The notes under the pieces are model-generated. The model did not search any database. It saw only the letters and a list, made by a program, of their open reading frames with translations, and had not been told where the DNA came from. Position numbers and translations under genes: made by a program. 64,000 nucleotides of DNA from Heliopora coerulea (lineage: Eukaryota > Cnidaria > Anthozoa > Scleralcyonacea > Helioporidae). The stretch spans positions 1,116,001 through 1,180,000 of the forward strand of contig JASJOG010000018.1 in NCBI GenBank assembly GCA_030142905.1, given 5' to 3'. Positions 13,701 to 23,900 of the stretch are shown piece by piece. Positions within the stretch are counted from its first letter, which is position 1; each line of letters opens with the position of its first letter.

Positions 13701-16700
13701 AAAAGTGGAAATTTCTGAATCTAATAACAATTAATTCCTCAACGACAGATGTCCATTAAATGGGACCTTCTAAGGCCTCTTGAACATTCAGGGTTTTCAC
13801 CAACTTCATTGGCAACATTTCTGCGCTAAACAAAAAAACATTGAAACTGGACAGTAGCCCTCTTCATGGGTTTACAGTAATGTCACTTTTCGTCATCGCG
13901 CAACGATCCACAAGAGAAAGTTCAGAAAATTTTTCAAAAACGTTCTGTTTTGACTGAAATGGAATTTAGAGCTCTTGTGTTTTTTAATCCCTTACAATTA
14001 AGTTCTCTTCAACATTTGGCATTTTCACCAGCTTTCTGTGCGAAGTTTTGTAGTCTACGCAAAAATTTGACAGGAAAAAGTGGCTCTTTTTTGCGCGTTT
14101 GATGTCCCGTTTCGCCTCTGTGTAGCGATCCGAGAGGTATACATGTATAGTTCGGCTTGATTTTCCAGCTGTTATCTGAATTCCTCTAGACATAAAGAGT
14201 TAATTTCTCGCGACCTCGTTTCAAAGCAAATTCTTCGACTTCGTAAACTTTTGAGAGTGCTCAAGAGGTTTGACGTGCAGGAGAGATATGGGGACATGGA
14301 CTGCTCAACTTAAATTTTTCATCATCAAACCAGCACGTTGATGGAAATACAAACGCTAAACTTTTCTATGACGAAAACAGACAACGTAAAACAATTGTTT
14401 ACGACCAGGTTTTTGTTCCGGTTCTTTTCCCCTTTAAAAACTTTTAGCCAAACGCTCCTTTAAACAATTGGAATAATTTAGATAATTGCAGCACCATTTA
14501 CTCGTTATTTTGCTCTGGTCAACCGAACACGACTGGGAATGATAATATCCGACTGGCTCTTAAATTTTCATTGGGATTCTCCCAATAATAAGCATAAGAG
14601 CAGTATATTTTTGGCAATGTTTTGCTAGGTTGCCCGGAGTTGCAAATCTACTTGCCCTGAAGTGTGCCTTGGCTTTTTTCGGGCATTTTGTGCAGTTTAC
14701 GTAAAAAATCTCGTTTTTCACCTGTAGAAAAGAGACCTTGGTCAAAGTCTCCAAGTAACAAAGCGATCGTTGTTGCCGCTATACTAAGGAACGTTCTTCT
14801 CGCGGTAGCTAGGTTTGTCCAGCGCTTGTTTCACTTCTAAAGTTCGTTTCAGTTGGGCTTTCGGAGCTTTGACACATACTGTACACATGTATACCTGACA
14901 ACTAATACTGTACTATTGACTTACAAACGTCCACTGTAACACTTCAAAGGGAAGTGAGAGTTAGCTGGCTAGTTTTAGGTAGTCAGATAGAGAATGTTCC
15001 CCCATCACACCATATAAAGACCACATGATCTAACTGTCAGGTGAAACTCCTGTTTTGGTGAAAACTGAAATATTAATTTTTCCAAGAAGAAAGAGATATC
15101 TTTTCACTGTTATGTGATCTATATATAACAAGCTCTTCAAAAATATTTACAGTAGACCAATGACTAAATCATTTTAAAGAATCTTGTACCCACCACTTTT
15201 TCAGATTATAGCACAAAGCATTGTATAGTACAGTATATGGGGGAAAAGTTTTCTTTGAGTACAGTACACAAATGACAACACACAGTTTACCTGTCTCATT
15301 TGAAGTATCTGAATCTCATGTTGAACAATTTGTGACTTGAGTGTATCAGCATTATCAAACAATTTGTTGTCTACATAGGAAAAGACGTGCATCACAGTTC
15401 ATTATTAATGTAAAAGGTTTACCTGGAAAAATTTCATCAGGTAACTGTGTCCTAATAAAGTCATGAATTCATTAGCTTCCAAAAAAGACTTTCATAATCA
15501 CTCCAACTAGTACTGCATAATTTTATTTGCCATACAGATATGTATCAGTTAGTACATCCAAGCCTTCTTTTGGTTGGAAGGTTAAAACTTATTGCAACTA
15601 GTTGATCAACTCTTTCCTGGCCAGATCAGTCTCGCATTATTTTAGTCTGACCCATGCAAGACAATTTTACTTGTCAAAGGGAGAGGTTACACCTGCATAG
15701 GGTAACAAACTATCTGAATTGATTCCTGTCAACATCAGTCTTCTATTGTTTTACCCTGGCCAACACCAGATGATTTTAATCACCTAGGGAAGAGGCTCTA
15801 CCAGGAAAGGGTCAAACTGTTTGTACTTTTATTCCTAATGATATCAGACACACATTTTAGTTGTCAAGGTGAGACATCTCTGTGGGCTTTTAGATCAAAC
15901 TGTAAATGCTATTGGTTTAATAACTTAAGTTCATTGGTAATCACATAGTTTTGATTTCAATTTGGGATTAATTTGAGTGAATGTGTTTTTCAAAGAGCCT
16001 ATAGGTTTTTCTTTCACTTCCACAGTTCTGGTATTCAAGTTTTGGTAATGTTTCTGACAGCACATTCTCTTAACTGAGGGATTCCCAACCCAGGGTATGA
16101 GATGGGATTTTGAAGGGGTATGCAAGAAATCTGCTTGGCAAGTGATTTTTTTCCCATATTCGTGAGAACTGTCATCACTAAACACATCACTAAACAAAAT
16201 TTCTTCAAAGGATGTTTTGTGCTTTCTCTCTTACTATACTCATCAGAGCTATGTAGCTCAAATTTCCTCTTTTAAAAGAGTGCATTTGAATAGGGCACCT
16301 GAGTGTGCACTTGGTAATTGCATTACCAAGTAGTCAGCTGTCATTTCCTGCTTCCAGAGTAAGAATTTTCATTTCCTGCTTACCTACAACTAATTAACAA
16401 ACTTGAAATATCAGGATGGAACATTGGGGTATACAAAGAGCTTGCAAAAGATACAAGCATTGCATGGTGAATAAAAGGTCAGGAACTCAACTTTAACTTT
16501 TAATAATGTATTAAAAACCCAACATCAGTTTTAGTAGCTGGTGACTGTTGGCACTATACTTATCAGTTGCTTAAATACAGGCAAATTTCAGTACAAAAAA
16601 TTTATAAATGCAAACAATTGTGCTGCCCAAATGGTGTAATTTTTCATTACATTCTGAAATAAAACCAAGAATCAATTATAAAATCTGTTTCTATCTGAGA

Positions 16701-17555
16701 GGTTGGGTAGTTTAACAAACTGGAATAGCAAGTTAAATCTATTGTTTACATGACCACTCTAATCTAAAATTTATGTAACTACTGGAGCAACATCAGTTTG
16801 TCTTTTTCATTACACCAATCCATGTAACTTTGCTTTTTTTTCCCAGTACTTACTGTACAAGATAAGCAACTGTTCAACTCATCTAACATTTTATTATCCT
16901 TGATAGAGACATACTTCAATTAAAATACAAAACCTTGATCGAACTGGATCCACATTTACTAAATGAAATACTTCGTATCGTTTTTATAACATATTTTATA
17001 ATAAATATTTTCATAACGTTATACAAACTCTCTGTCACTAAGATTGTTGACTACGTTTCTGAAACAAACTCTCCTTCATAAAAAAAATCAAAGTTGCTCA
17101 TTGTGGAGTTAACTAAGCAATTAAGTTTTCAGTTTCGCTTTAGACATTCGTCTGGCATTGTAGCATACGCCGTAAGGACACACAATCTGCATGAATTTAT
17201 ATTCTTTTTCGTATGATTGCAGTCTTAATCACAATAACCCTAAAAATTAAAAGTTAAATTAATTTGCTTTCAGCTGACTTCAGCAACAATGCAAGCGATA
17301 TGAACATCAATCCTGCAGGTGCACATACTTAAATATGTTGATTCTGACAGATAAGTACGTGTTGTCAAACTGGTACTCTACATGGTCATCTGCTCTTTAC
17401 AAAGAATTATTTTCGACAAGAATATTTTGATAAAGAACAAAACAAAACATACGGGATTTAATCAGATCTTTAAATGCAAAAAATTCTTCATGATCTCTCA
17501 ACTGCAGTCTTTGAAGAATAATTGCCTTCCAAACGACACCTTCCCCAGTCGCCAT
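2444..17555 (-). CDS. ATG16L1: ATG16L1, N-terminal and coiled-coil exons (autophagy-related protein 16-1), partial
   Basis: Nine minus-strand exons join in phase with GT-AG introns to about 237 residues: 17453-17555, 15291-15370, 12537-12574, 12172-12265, 10247-10320, 9209-9299, 7202-7291, 2732-2802 and 2444-2515. ATG16L1 binds the ATG12-ATG5 conjugate and directs LC3/GABARAP lipidation at the phagophore. Residues 9-21 ([13 protein letters not shown]) align with the human ATG5-binding helix; I13, L17 and R20 fall at the positions of human I17, L21 and R24. Residues about 35-190 form a heptad-rich coiled coil, and 191-237 ([20 protein letters not shown], then [17 protein letters not shown]) match human [21 protein letters not shown]...RQARLQKELAEAAKEP. 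I chose the ATG at 17555 because of its good context (A at -3, G at +4) and homology; an in-frame ATG lies upstream at 17624. The WD40 exons are not seen and should lie left of base 1. The identity rests on recognised homology across all nine exons. Confidence 0.93.
2732..2802 (-). CDS. ATG16L1: ATG16L1 exon 8
   Basis: This is 71 bp with acceptor atttccacag and donor AG|gtatgc. It encodes [20 protein letters not shown] followed by QQS, the most conserved ATG16L1 segment in this window (human [18 protein letters not shown]). This end of the coiled coil is where human ATG16L1 binds WIPI2 (family knowledge). Confidence 0.94.
3629..4660 (-). mobile_element. Non-LTR retrotransposon (CR1/L2/jockey-like) 3' part, degenerate
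   Basis: A minus-strand frame (4646-3756) reads reverse-transcriptase thumb and C-terminal sequence: [38 protein letters not shown], and [20 protein letters not shown]. The YxDD region upstream is corrupted (IVVDSRF). Two frameshifts near 4010 and 3950 move the conserved ending ([28 protein letters not shown]) into other frames. The copy ends in an AAATAAAT-type A-rich tail (3629-3651 read in reverse). It is 5'-truncated and inactive. Confidence 0.88.
4835..5020 (+). mobile_element. Fragment of LINE reverse transcriptase (palm, QGSVLGP motif)
   Basis: Plus-strand frames read [18 protein letters not shown] and, after a frameshift, [19 protein letters not shown]. These correspond to the YLSDRxQRVKI...GVPQGSVLGPLLFLIYINDL region of CR1/L2/RTE-like reverse transcriptases. 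It is opposite in strand to the LINE at 3629-4660, so it is probably a separate insertion. Confidence 0.8.
7202..7291 (-). CDS. ATG16L1: ATG16L1 exon 7
   Basis: This is 90 bp in phase 0 with acceptor catctttag and donor TTG|gtgagt. It encodes [20 protein letters not shown] and then [10 protein letters not shown], matching human [29 protein letters not shown]. Confidence 0.93.
7642..7732. repeat. (AT)n microsatellite
   Basis: About 90 bp of nearly pure TA dinucleotides, with a few TACATA and TTTAAA interruptions. Confidence 0.97.
8765..8872 (-). repeat. Dispersed ~100 bp repeat, copy 1
   Basis: Read in reverse it begins TTTAACTCTTTCGCGAC and contains a TAAAATC...GCCAGACTAAA core. The same unit recurs at 15603-15900 (tandem) and 51807-51890. 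Confidence 0.6.
9209..9299 (-). CDS. ATG16L1: ATG16L1 exon 6
   Basis: This is 91 bp with acceptor catgtatag and donor CAG|gtaagg. It encodes coiled coil including [20 protein letters not shown] and ending ELEATNQ, parallel to human CLDLRTKLCDLERANQ. Confidence 0.91.
9765..9960. repeat. Dispersed repeat, copy A (pair with 13548-13735)
   Basis: The segments GAGGCGTTGTGACCAGGG, CTCCTCTAATGTTCAAAAG and the following AT-rich part align with GAGGTGTCGTGGAAGGGG and CCCCCTAATGTCCGAAAG at 13557. The copies are diverged and in the same orientation. The family is not recognised. Confidence 0.55.
10247..10320 (-). CDS. ATG16L1: ATG16L1 exon 5
   Basis: This is 74 bp with acceptor tcatttag and donor GA|gtaagt. 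It reads [20 protein letters not shown] and then LKEAE, aligning with human [20 protein letters not shown]. Confidence 0.92.
11150..11420. repeat. Polypyrimidine low-complexity tract
   Basis: About 270 bp are almost entirely C and T on the plus strand (TTTTCCTTTT/CTTTCCCTTT blocks and TTTTG pentamers at 11368-11390). The open frames it creates on both strands (lysine/arginine-rich in reverse) are composition artefacts. Confidence 0.9.
11645..11690. repeat. Short tandem repeat of TATGATATAAAA type
   Basis: Three to four copies of a ~12 bp ATGATATAAAAT unit occur in the ATG16L1 intron. Confidence 0.75.
12172..12265 (-). CDS. ATG16L1: ATG16L1 exon 4
   Basis: This is 94 bp with acceptor taattccag and donor GAG|gtaaat. 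It encodes a coiled-coil stretch containing [20 protein letters not shown] and ending HRTKGE, matching human IKHQEELTELHKKRGE. Confidence 0.9.
12537..12574 (-). CDS. ATG16L1: ATG16L1 exon 3 (small exon)
   Basis: This is a 38 bp exon with acceptor tgcctctcag and donor AGCAG|gtgaga. It encodes [12 protein letters not shown] in the phase required by both neighbours. Its short length makes it less certain than the others. Confidence 0.8.
12575..15290. other. ATG16L1 intron 2
   Basis: This 2.7 kb intron contains dispersed-repeat copy B (13548-13735) and otherwise unrecognised, AT-rich sequence. TTTTCACCA-containing segments around 13795, 14025 and 14700 look like weakly related fragments, but the similarity is too low to define a unit. 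Confidence 0.45.
13548..13735. repeat. Dispersed repeat, copy B (pair with 9765-9960)
   Basis: This shares the GAGGTGTCGTG...CCTAATGTCCGAAAG core and trailing TGAAAAAAGTGGAAA segment with copy A, in the same orientation 3.8 kb away. Confidence 0.55.
15291..15370 (-). CDS. ATG16L1: ATG16L1 exon 2
   Basis: This is 80 bp with acceptor tatgtag and donor CAG|gtaaac. It reads [18 protein letters not shown] and continues to MRQ, the linker and first heptads after the ATG5-binding helix. It ends in phase 0. Confidence 0.9.
15371..17452. other. ATG16L1 intron 1
   Basis: This 2.1 kb intron contains the tandem ~100 bp repeat (15603-15900). The remaining sequence is AT-rich and unrecognised. Confidence 0.5.
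15603..15900 (-). repeat. Dispersed ~100 bp repeat, about 2.7 units in tandem
   Basis: Three successive units (about 15603-15707, 15717-15812 and 15830-15900) share, read in reverse, an ACCCTTTCCTGG start, CCTCTTCCC, a TAAAAT pair, a GGCCAGGGTAAAA/GGTCAGACTAAAA core and a GACTGAT end. The third is partial. The same unit is single at 8765 and, in the opposite orientation, at 51807. Confidence 0.65.
17453..17555 (-). CDS. ATG16L1: ATG16L1 exon 1 (start codon, ATG5-binding helix)
   Basis: This exon has 34 codons plus one base, with donor C|gtatgt. It begins [17 protein letters not shown] and carries the ATG5-binding helix. The split codon joins exon 2 to give ...[13 protein letters not shown], matching human LQYNKLLEKSD. 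Confidence 0.92.
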
Positions 17556-17899
17556 ATTTACGCTTCGGCTGGTGGTATTCGTGAGAGACTGGGATATAGT
17601 TTGACATATCTGCCGCAATTTCACGAATTTCGATTGGACGTTTGTGGTCTTGCTGTCCAGAATTTTGCCGGTGGTTCCAGTGTACAGACCAGTGGTTCCA
17701 GTGTACAGACCAGTGGTTCCAGTGTAGATCCTTGACTTTATTTATTTTTTTGTTTATTTTTCTAACAACAGTGTTCGGTTAGTACGACGTTTTTATACAT
17801 TTAACTGAGTGATGCCACACCAACTGCATGATATGCCATTTCTTTCATTCTACAGCAGCTGAAAGATCGACTCGCCGACACAAATTTTAACACTTAAAT
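17556..17899. promoter_or_regulatory. Divergent (bidirectional) promoter region between ATG16L1 and PGP
   Basis: These 344 bp separate the divergent start codons of ATG16L1 (minus) and PGP (plus). Both 5' UTRs and core promoters must lie here unless either gene has an unseen upstream non-coding exon. I see no clear TATA box at a fixed distance. The region contains a 21 bp tandem repeat (17671-17726). Bidirectional activity is inferred from geometry alone. Confidence 0.6.
17671..17726 (+). repeat. 21 bp tandem repeat, about 2.7 copies, in the shared promoter
   Basis: Two perfect copies and one partial copy of a 21 bp unit beginning GTGGTTCCAGTGTACAGACC occur at 17671, 17692 and 17713. It lies between the two gene starts. 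It may be a binding-site array or a simple slippage product. Confidence 0.85.
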
Positions 17900-17984
17900 A
17901 TGACTTCGGCGCCAAAGTTAATTACCAAAGAAGAAATCCACGGACTTTTATCAAAGACAGAAACGTTCATGTTTGATTGTGATG
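17900..17984 (+). CDS. PGP: PGP exon 1 (start, HAD motif I)
   Basis: This is 85 bp encoding MTSAPKLITKEEIHGLLSKT followed by ETFMFDCD. The donor is G|gtgaga, phase 1. FDCD carries the nucleophile D26 and the general acid D28. Confidence 0.92.
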
Positions 17985-20900
17985 GTGAGAGCTGATTAAT
18001 AACGATGTATTGAGTATCGATCGTTTGGAGAGTGAGACCTTTTAGAACTGCATTTTGTATGCATTTCATTGATTACGTAATTTTCGTGTGAATTCGTTCA
18101 GGTGTGCTATGGCGAGATAACAAGGCATTCCCTGCAGTTCCAAAGTTGATTGAGCATCTTCGACGCATGGTAAAGTACTTAGGAAAATATTATACTATAT
18201 ATTGTGACACGAATTTACGGGAATTCGGGGTGGCAGTGTCCTCCATTGTACTTAGTGAGATGGTGATTGATTCTGGATATGGGAAGAAGGTTCCCGTTGT
18301 TCACGGGTATTTTTACTGTCTTTTTCAGCATAAAAAAGTTTCCCTTCCCTCCCAATCTCTGGCCACAGTTCGATTTCCGCCCTGAATGAATGTTATGATG
18401 TAGTTGAGGTTTTCTACACAAACATTAGTGATCTGTGGGTAATTCCATATAAAAGTGGGACAGCCATGACATCCACCCTCTCAGATTTTCTTGAAATTTA
18501 CACCATTTGTACATACTATTGAGGCTAGCAAAAGTGCAAAATTTCAGTCCATAACTCCAAACGGTTCCAATGATACGACGTTTTGAAATTTGGGCCAAAA
18601 TACCCTAATTTTCACCTACATCGGCCATTATGGATATTCGCGTTTTACAAATCATTCAATATTTCAGGTCCAGATTGACCAAAAAGGCGGAAAATTGGTA
18701 CCTGAGTATTTTTGAGGATGTTGAATCCAAAAATGAGAAGGGAACATACTATTTCTAAAGTTAAAGAGGTGATTCTTTGAATTTAAAATTGACGCAACTA
18801 ATTAATTGGTTTCGTTACCATGGTGAACTTCTGATGGGATTGCCAAAGGTTCCCAACTCAGACAGCTTGCAAACTTTGTGGGGATAAACTAGACATAATA
18901 GACTACTCGTGTGTAGAAAATCTTTTTGGCATCTCAAGGACATCAAAAGTTATAACTATGTACATTTGGACATATTCTTGCAGTATATTGAGTACCAAAT
19001 CTGTGCTTGCTAGCTGTACACACTCATTTTAATGGTTAGAACAGCAGTATAAGTTGCTATATTCAACATCTGTACAGTTTTTAACTTTAAAGAAACTTTG
19101 AAGAACCATCTCAACCTATCTGTTGATAAGTTTTCCAAGAAAATGGAACTCATGAGAATATTAACTTGAATTAAGTCTTAAGCTAAAAAGCTTATTATGT
19201 ACAGGAATGCCTTAGATTTATTTTATGCTTGTAAATTTTCTTACCAGAATAAGATTTGAAATATATTGTGAAGCACAGAATTGTCTTTGTCTCTGGTTGG
19301 GAAAAGTCTGTGAAGTATCTAGTTGAAGGAACTTCTCTTTTGTGGTACAGGATGAAATCCAGGGTTATCACTGGAATAAGAGTCAGTGTTCTCTCCATCC
19401 TATCATAGTGCACTTTCGTTCAAATGATGTTCTTGCAGAATCTTCTCTTTGCATACTGTCTAATGATCTGGAGCATGATGTTTGTTTTGTTCACATTAAG
19501 AAGGATCTAAGTCTTCCTGTAACAAAAATTCACTATTTTTCAGATGGTTGTGCTGCTCAATAGAAAAATTGTAAACATTTCATTAACTTGTGCTATCATG
19601 CAAACAACTTTTCCATTGACTGTGTTTGGAACTTTTTTGCAACCAGCCATGGCAAATCACCATGTGATGGGATAGGGGGCACAGTGAAGAGGCTAACAGC
19701 AACAGCAAGCTTGCAGCAGCCAGTTCACAACCAAATACTTTCAACAGAGGAAATGTTTAATTTTTGTGGAGAATCAGTTTGTGGTATCAAGTTTGTTTAT
19801 GCAAATTATGATAAGATGGAGAGTATTAGAAGCACACTTGCCAGTAGATTCTCATTAGCAAAAACTATACCAGGAACCAGGGGATATCATCAATTTACAC
19901 CTTCTGAGTCTGCTATCAGAATGAACCAAGTATCTGATGATGACGATTTTGATCTTGAGTTTGACTTTCTGGGCAAAAAAAGTCATTATAGCAAAAAGGA
20001 GGTTGAGAACATTAAAGTTTTGCAATACCTTTTGTGCAAATATGATGATCTCTATTGGACTGGCATGGCTTCTGAGATTGATACGGCTGCAAATGACACT
20101 AAGGTCAAGTTCATGCACCCTCATTATCCCAATCGTTCCTACCAATGGCCACTTCAAGATGATATTTGTTGGATACCACACTCACATGTGGTTACTACCA
20201 TTCAAACCCCATCACTCTCTTCTGTCTCTGGCCAACAATACAATCTTTGCTCAGATGATATTCTAGCCATTAAAAGCATTATTAGAAGACTCCATTTTGT
20301 GACATTCATAATATATTTCATAGTTTCTATTGTGTTAATGTTAATTGAGTGATCTCAGGAAGGTGAAGTTATTTATTTACATTAGTTCTTTATTTATATT
20401 AACATATATCCTAAAACAGGTTATTGGCAATGCATGTTTAGACTTTCAATCTAGAATTTAAAATACCAATCCATTCAAAAAATTCTTTCCACTGTTGAGC
20501 CTGTCTCTTCATAATTATTATCATATTTGTTAACATTTAGAATAGAAACATTACAGGTCATACTTCTTTGAAAGTTTTTGTCGAACTTTGAATGAGTAGA
20601 TTTCAAATTTATATAAATTATGGTCATGGCACTGAAATTCTAACATTTCAGAATTTAATCACAGGATGCAAACACAGGATTGGTGCTACCTATCTTGATA
20701 GAATATGCTTGAATGTATCTAGCTATAACTTTTGATGTCTTTGAGATGCCAAAAAGATTTTCGACACACAAGTAGTCTATTATGTCTAGTTTATCCCCAC
20801 AAAGTTTGCAAGCTGTCTGAGTTGGGCACCTTTGGCAATCTCATCAGAAGTTCACCATGGTAACAAGACCAATTAATTAGCTGTGTCAATTTTAAATTCA

Positions 20901-23900
20901 AAAAATCACCTCTTTAACTTTAGAAATAGTATGTTTCCTTCTCATTTTTGGATTCAACACCCTCAAAAATACTCAGGTACCAATTTTCTGCCTTTTTGGT
21001 CAATCTGGACCTGAAATATTAAATGATTTGTAAAACACAAAAATCCATAATGGCCAACATAGGTGAAAATTAGGGTATTTTGGCCCAAATTTCAAAATAT
21101 CATATCTTTGGAACCGTTTGGAGTTATGGGCTGAAATTTTGCACTTTCACTAGTCTCAATAGTTTGTACAAATGGTGTAAATTTCTAGAAAATCTGAGAG
21201 GGTGGGTGTCAAAGTTCTTTTTTTTTTGTCCTACTTTTATATGGTATTACCCCTGTGTAATTCCTACTGTGTATCTCATTCTTGGCCTATCCCTCACGCT
21301 GCTTTTCTTCCAAATGTTCCCAAATCTCCTGGTGCATGGGGAAAACTTCCAGTTATCTCATTAAGTTCAGGGCACCATTTAGGATGACAGCATTGGAGTT
21401 TTTCAGGGATAAACAACTCCTGGTGCTTTGTTATGGGTACATTCTGACCTCATTTTACTTCTTTGGGCCTGACATAATACTCTAGATTGAGACATGAATG
21501 AACACCTCCTGTCCCTGCTTCCAACTCCTTTGTTGGCTTTTACACTGGTAATGACAGTTACAGAAATCATACCTATAGAACCAAAATTTAGTAGTTACTA
21601 GATGGATGCTCTCATTGCCTATTCTATTATTGTCAATTCAAAGCAAATGTGGAAGTGTCGGTCTGTAGCCCCCAATATCCTTCATGTTTGTTGCTGTAAT
21701 TGCCCAGATCCCATCCACCTAAGCCCATATTTTAGTTTGAACACAGCCAACAAAAATGTTGGCAGTATTCTTAATGTGTAACCAAAAATGCAATCCAGGC
21801 CAAGTTCCAGGAAACATTAGAGATTCATGCTCTAAAATGCTGTTTTTCTGAGGCTTTCTCTGAAAGATTTTTACAAAAAAAACAAAACAAACAACCCCCC
21901 CCCCAAAAAAAAAACCCTGATCAAGAATAGTGATGGAATATTCCACATGATGGCAAGTATATATCCAAGGTTTAATAACAGGGCCAGCAGAACCACTCCA
22001 GTTGGTCTGGCCATGGCCAGGCCAACTTTCAAGAAAAATGAATTTTTTTAAAAGAATAATTCTTTCAAAAAAATAAAAATATTTTTTTAACTTTTTATGA
22101 TCAACTTTTTTGCCCTCCAATGTATAACAGAAATAAGATGTAACTAAAATGGTCCAAAAATGCTGTAAATCACATTTTAGAGGTGTTACATTTTCAAAAT
22201 TTTCTGGGAAAGCATGCCTCCAGTCCCCCTTAGATACTCATGACGTCAGCACTCATAGCTCCCTCCTGCAGTGCTCATAGTGTCCCACTTGGCCTGGCCA
22301 ACTTTTACATGGCTGCACCAGCACTAAATAAAATATATGAAATTTATATTCCATACAAAAATGGTACAGTATGGTACAGTAACCATAACCAGCTGACAGT
22401 TTAAGAAAATACAAAATAAAACATATTCCGAAAAGTGTCATTCTTAACTTGTGATTGAAGTAAAAAAGAATTGACAAGAAGTAATACATAATACATTAAG
22501 TGTTCAGTATTGTAGCATAAGGTAATTGAACAGGGTTTTCTATTCTCACCTTATTACCAGGCTTAAACCATATCCAGATGCAATGAAATGGTTGTCTAAT
22601 GAACAAAAAGCTTATAGCCCTCTAAGATAAAAGTCAGTTGTCTTGAAAGTAATTATATTGACACCAGATCTACAGTCATTGACCTGCTAACAGGCAGAAA
22701 TCCCACTCTGCAGGGTTTTCATTGAAATTTAGAGTAGGAGGCTGTATGAAAAAAGCAGGTGGCTGTGTAGAATTGTGGTGCCTTTGGCATCACAATGCTA
22801 GGGGGGGACCGGGGGCATGGTTCCCTGAAAATTTTGAAATTTGGACCCTCTTAAATGGCATTTCCAGCCATTTGTGAGAGTTTTTTTGGAAATAGTACCC
22901 ATATAAAAACTGAAAGCTAATTGATTTCACTTTTACTTAAACTTGAACTTTCAAGCCAAGTTTGTAGAATGAAACCACTGGACATTCTACACTTCAGCAA
23001 TATGATGCTGAGTTCTTCCCCAGGAACATGCCAAAATCATCTCTTTTTCGTGATATTTTTAATGGCAAAAAGCTGAATACATTGTTGAAGATAAAAAGAA
23101 AAAATCAAGAAGAAAATTATTTAGGTACTTCACTAAATATGTTATAGTAGCCAGTGGTCAGTGGTGAAGTAGCCAGCAGTAAACCACCAGTAACCGGCTT
23201 CTATTGAAAGCCCTGACTCTGTTGAGCAAAATTGACCAGTATCAGTCTAAATAAAATTCAATCTAGAATGCACAATTACCACTAAACAACAACAACAACA
23301 AAAACACTGGAAAAGTTATAAAATTTCAGAACCTATTTAGTCATACTGTATGATTATAACATAAAAACTTCGGATAATCAAACGGTGGAGACAGTACAGT
23401 TTTTCTTTGACAAAACATTTGGATTATTCATCAGAAGTTTGTTAACTCAGCTCTACTCAACTTGTGTTGTGACAACTGACAAGCTGCCATAATGCATTAA
23501 AGCAGTCTATATATACTGTAAGAATGCATTCATCTTCATTTCCATCCAGAAGAACTACACTTCTATTTCAATCCTTAACACTGCTTCCAACATTTCAAAG
23601 TGGCTCCTGGGTGTTGGGCTGTCACTTTTTCACCTCATTTACAAACAGGTATAAACCATTGTCCATGTGAAACTGTTGCAAAGTCCTCCTGTGGTCATTT
23701 GATTTACAGTATGATATTTTGTTTTTTTATTTCATTCATTTTTTTGCCTTTATAATTTAAGATAACAATCAGCCAGTTACAATTTGGGTCAGCATTTCAA
23801 TTAACAGGAGTAAGGTTGGGAATGCAGTGCATGATTCTGATTGTATGATGTGTTATTTAATTAAGTTTTTAAAATTTATTCCTAGAGCTCTCTTAAGGAG

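Larger units (their letters stand above)
18437..21252 (+). mobile_element. DNA transposon with ~530 bp terminal inverted repeats, CTGT target duplication
   Basis: The element is flanked by CTGT (18433-18436 and 21253-21256). It starts GGGTAATTCCATATAAAAGT and ends with the reverse complement of GGGTAATACCATATAAAAGT. The terminal inverted repeats extend to about 18966 and from about 20711, long arms with moderate divergence. A DDE-type transposase remnant lies between them. The superfamily is not certain; a 4 bp duplication and this transposase type would fit the Sola group, which I recall only loosely. It sits inside PGP intron 2 in the same orientation as the gene. Confidence 0.9.

Noticed and set aside
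15603..15900. CRISPR-like array
   Set aside because: The units are ~100 bp, diverged, without unique spacers of constant length, and the window is eukaryotic.
21719..22120. 133-codon minus-strand open frame
   Set aside because: It runs through C10/A10 homopolymers and A-rich repeats. Glycine and lysine runs reflect composition.
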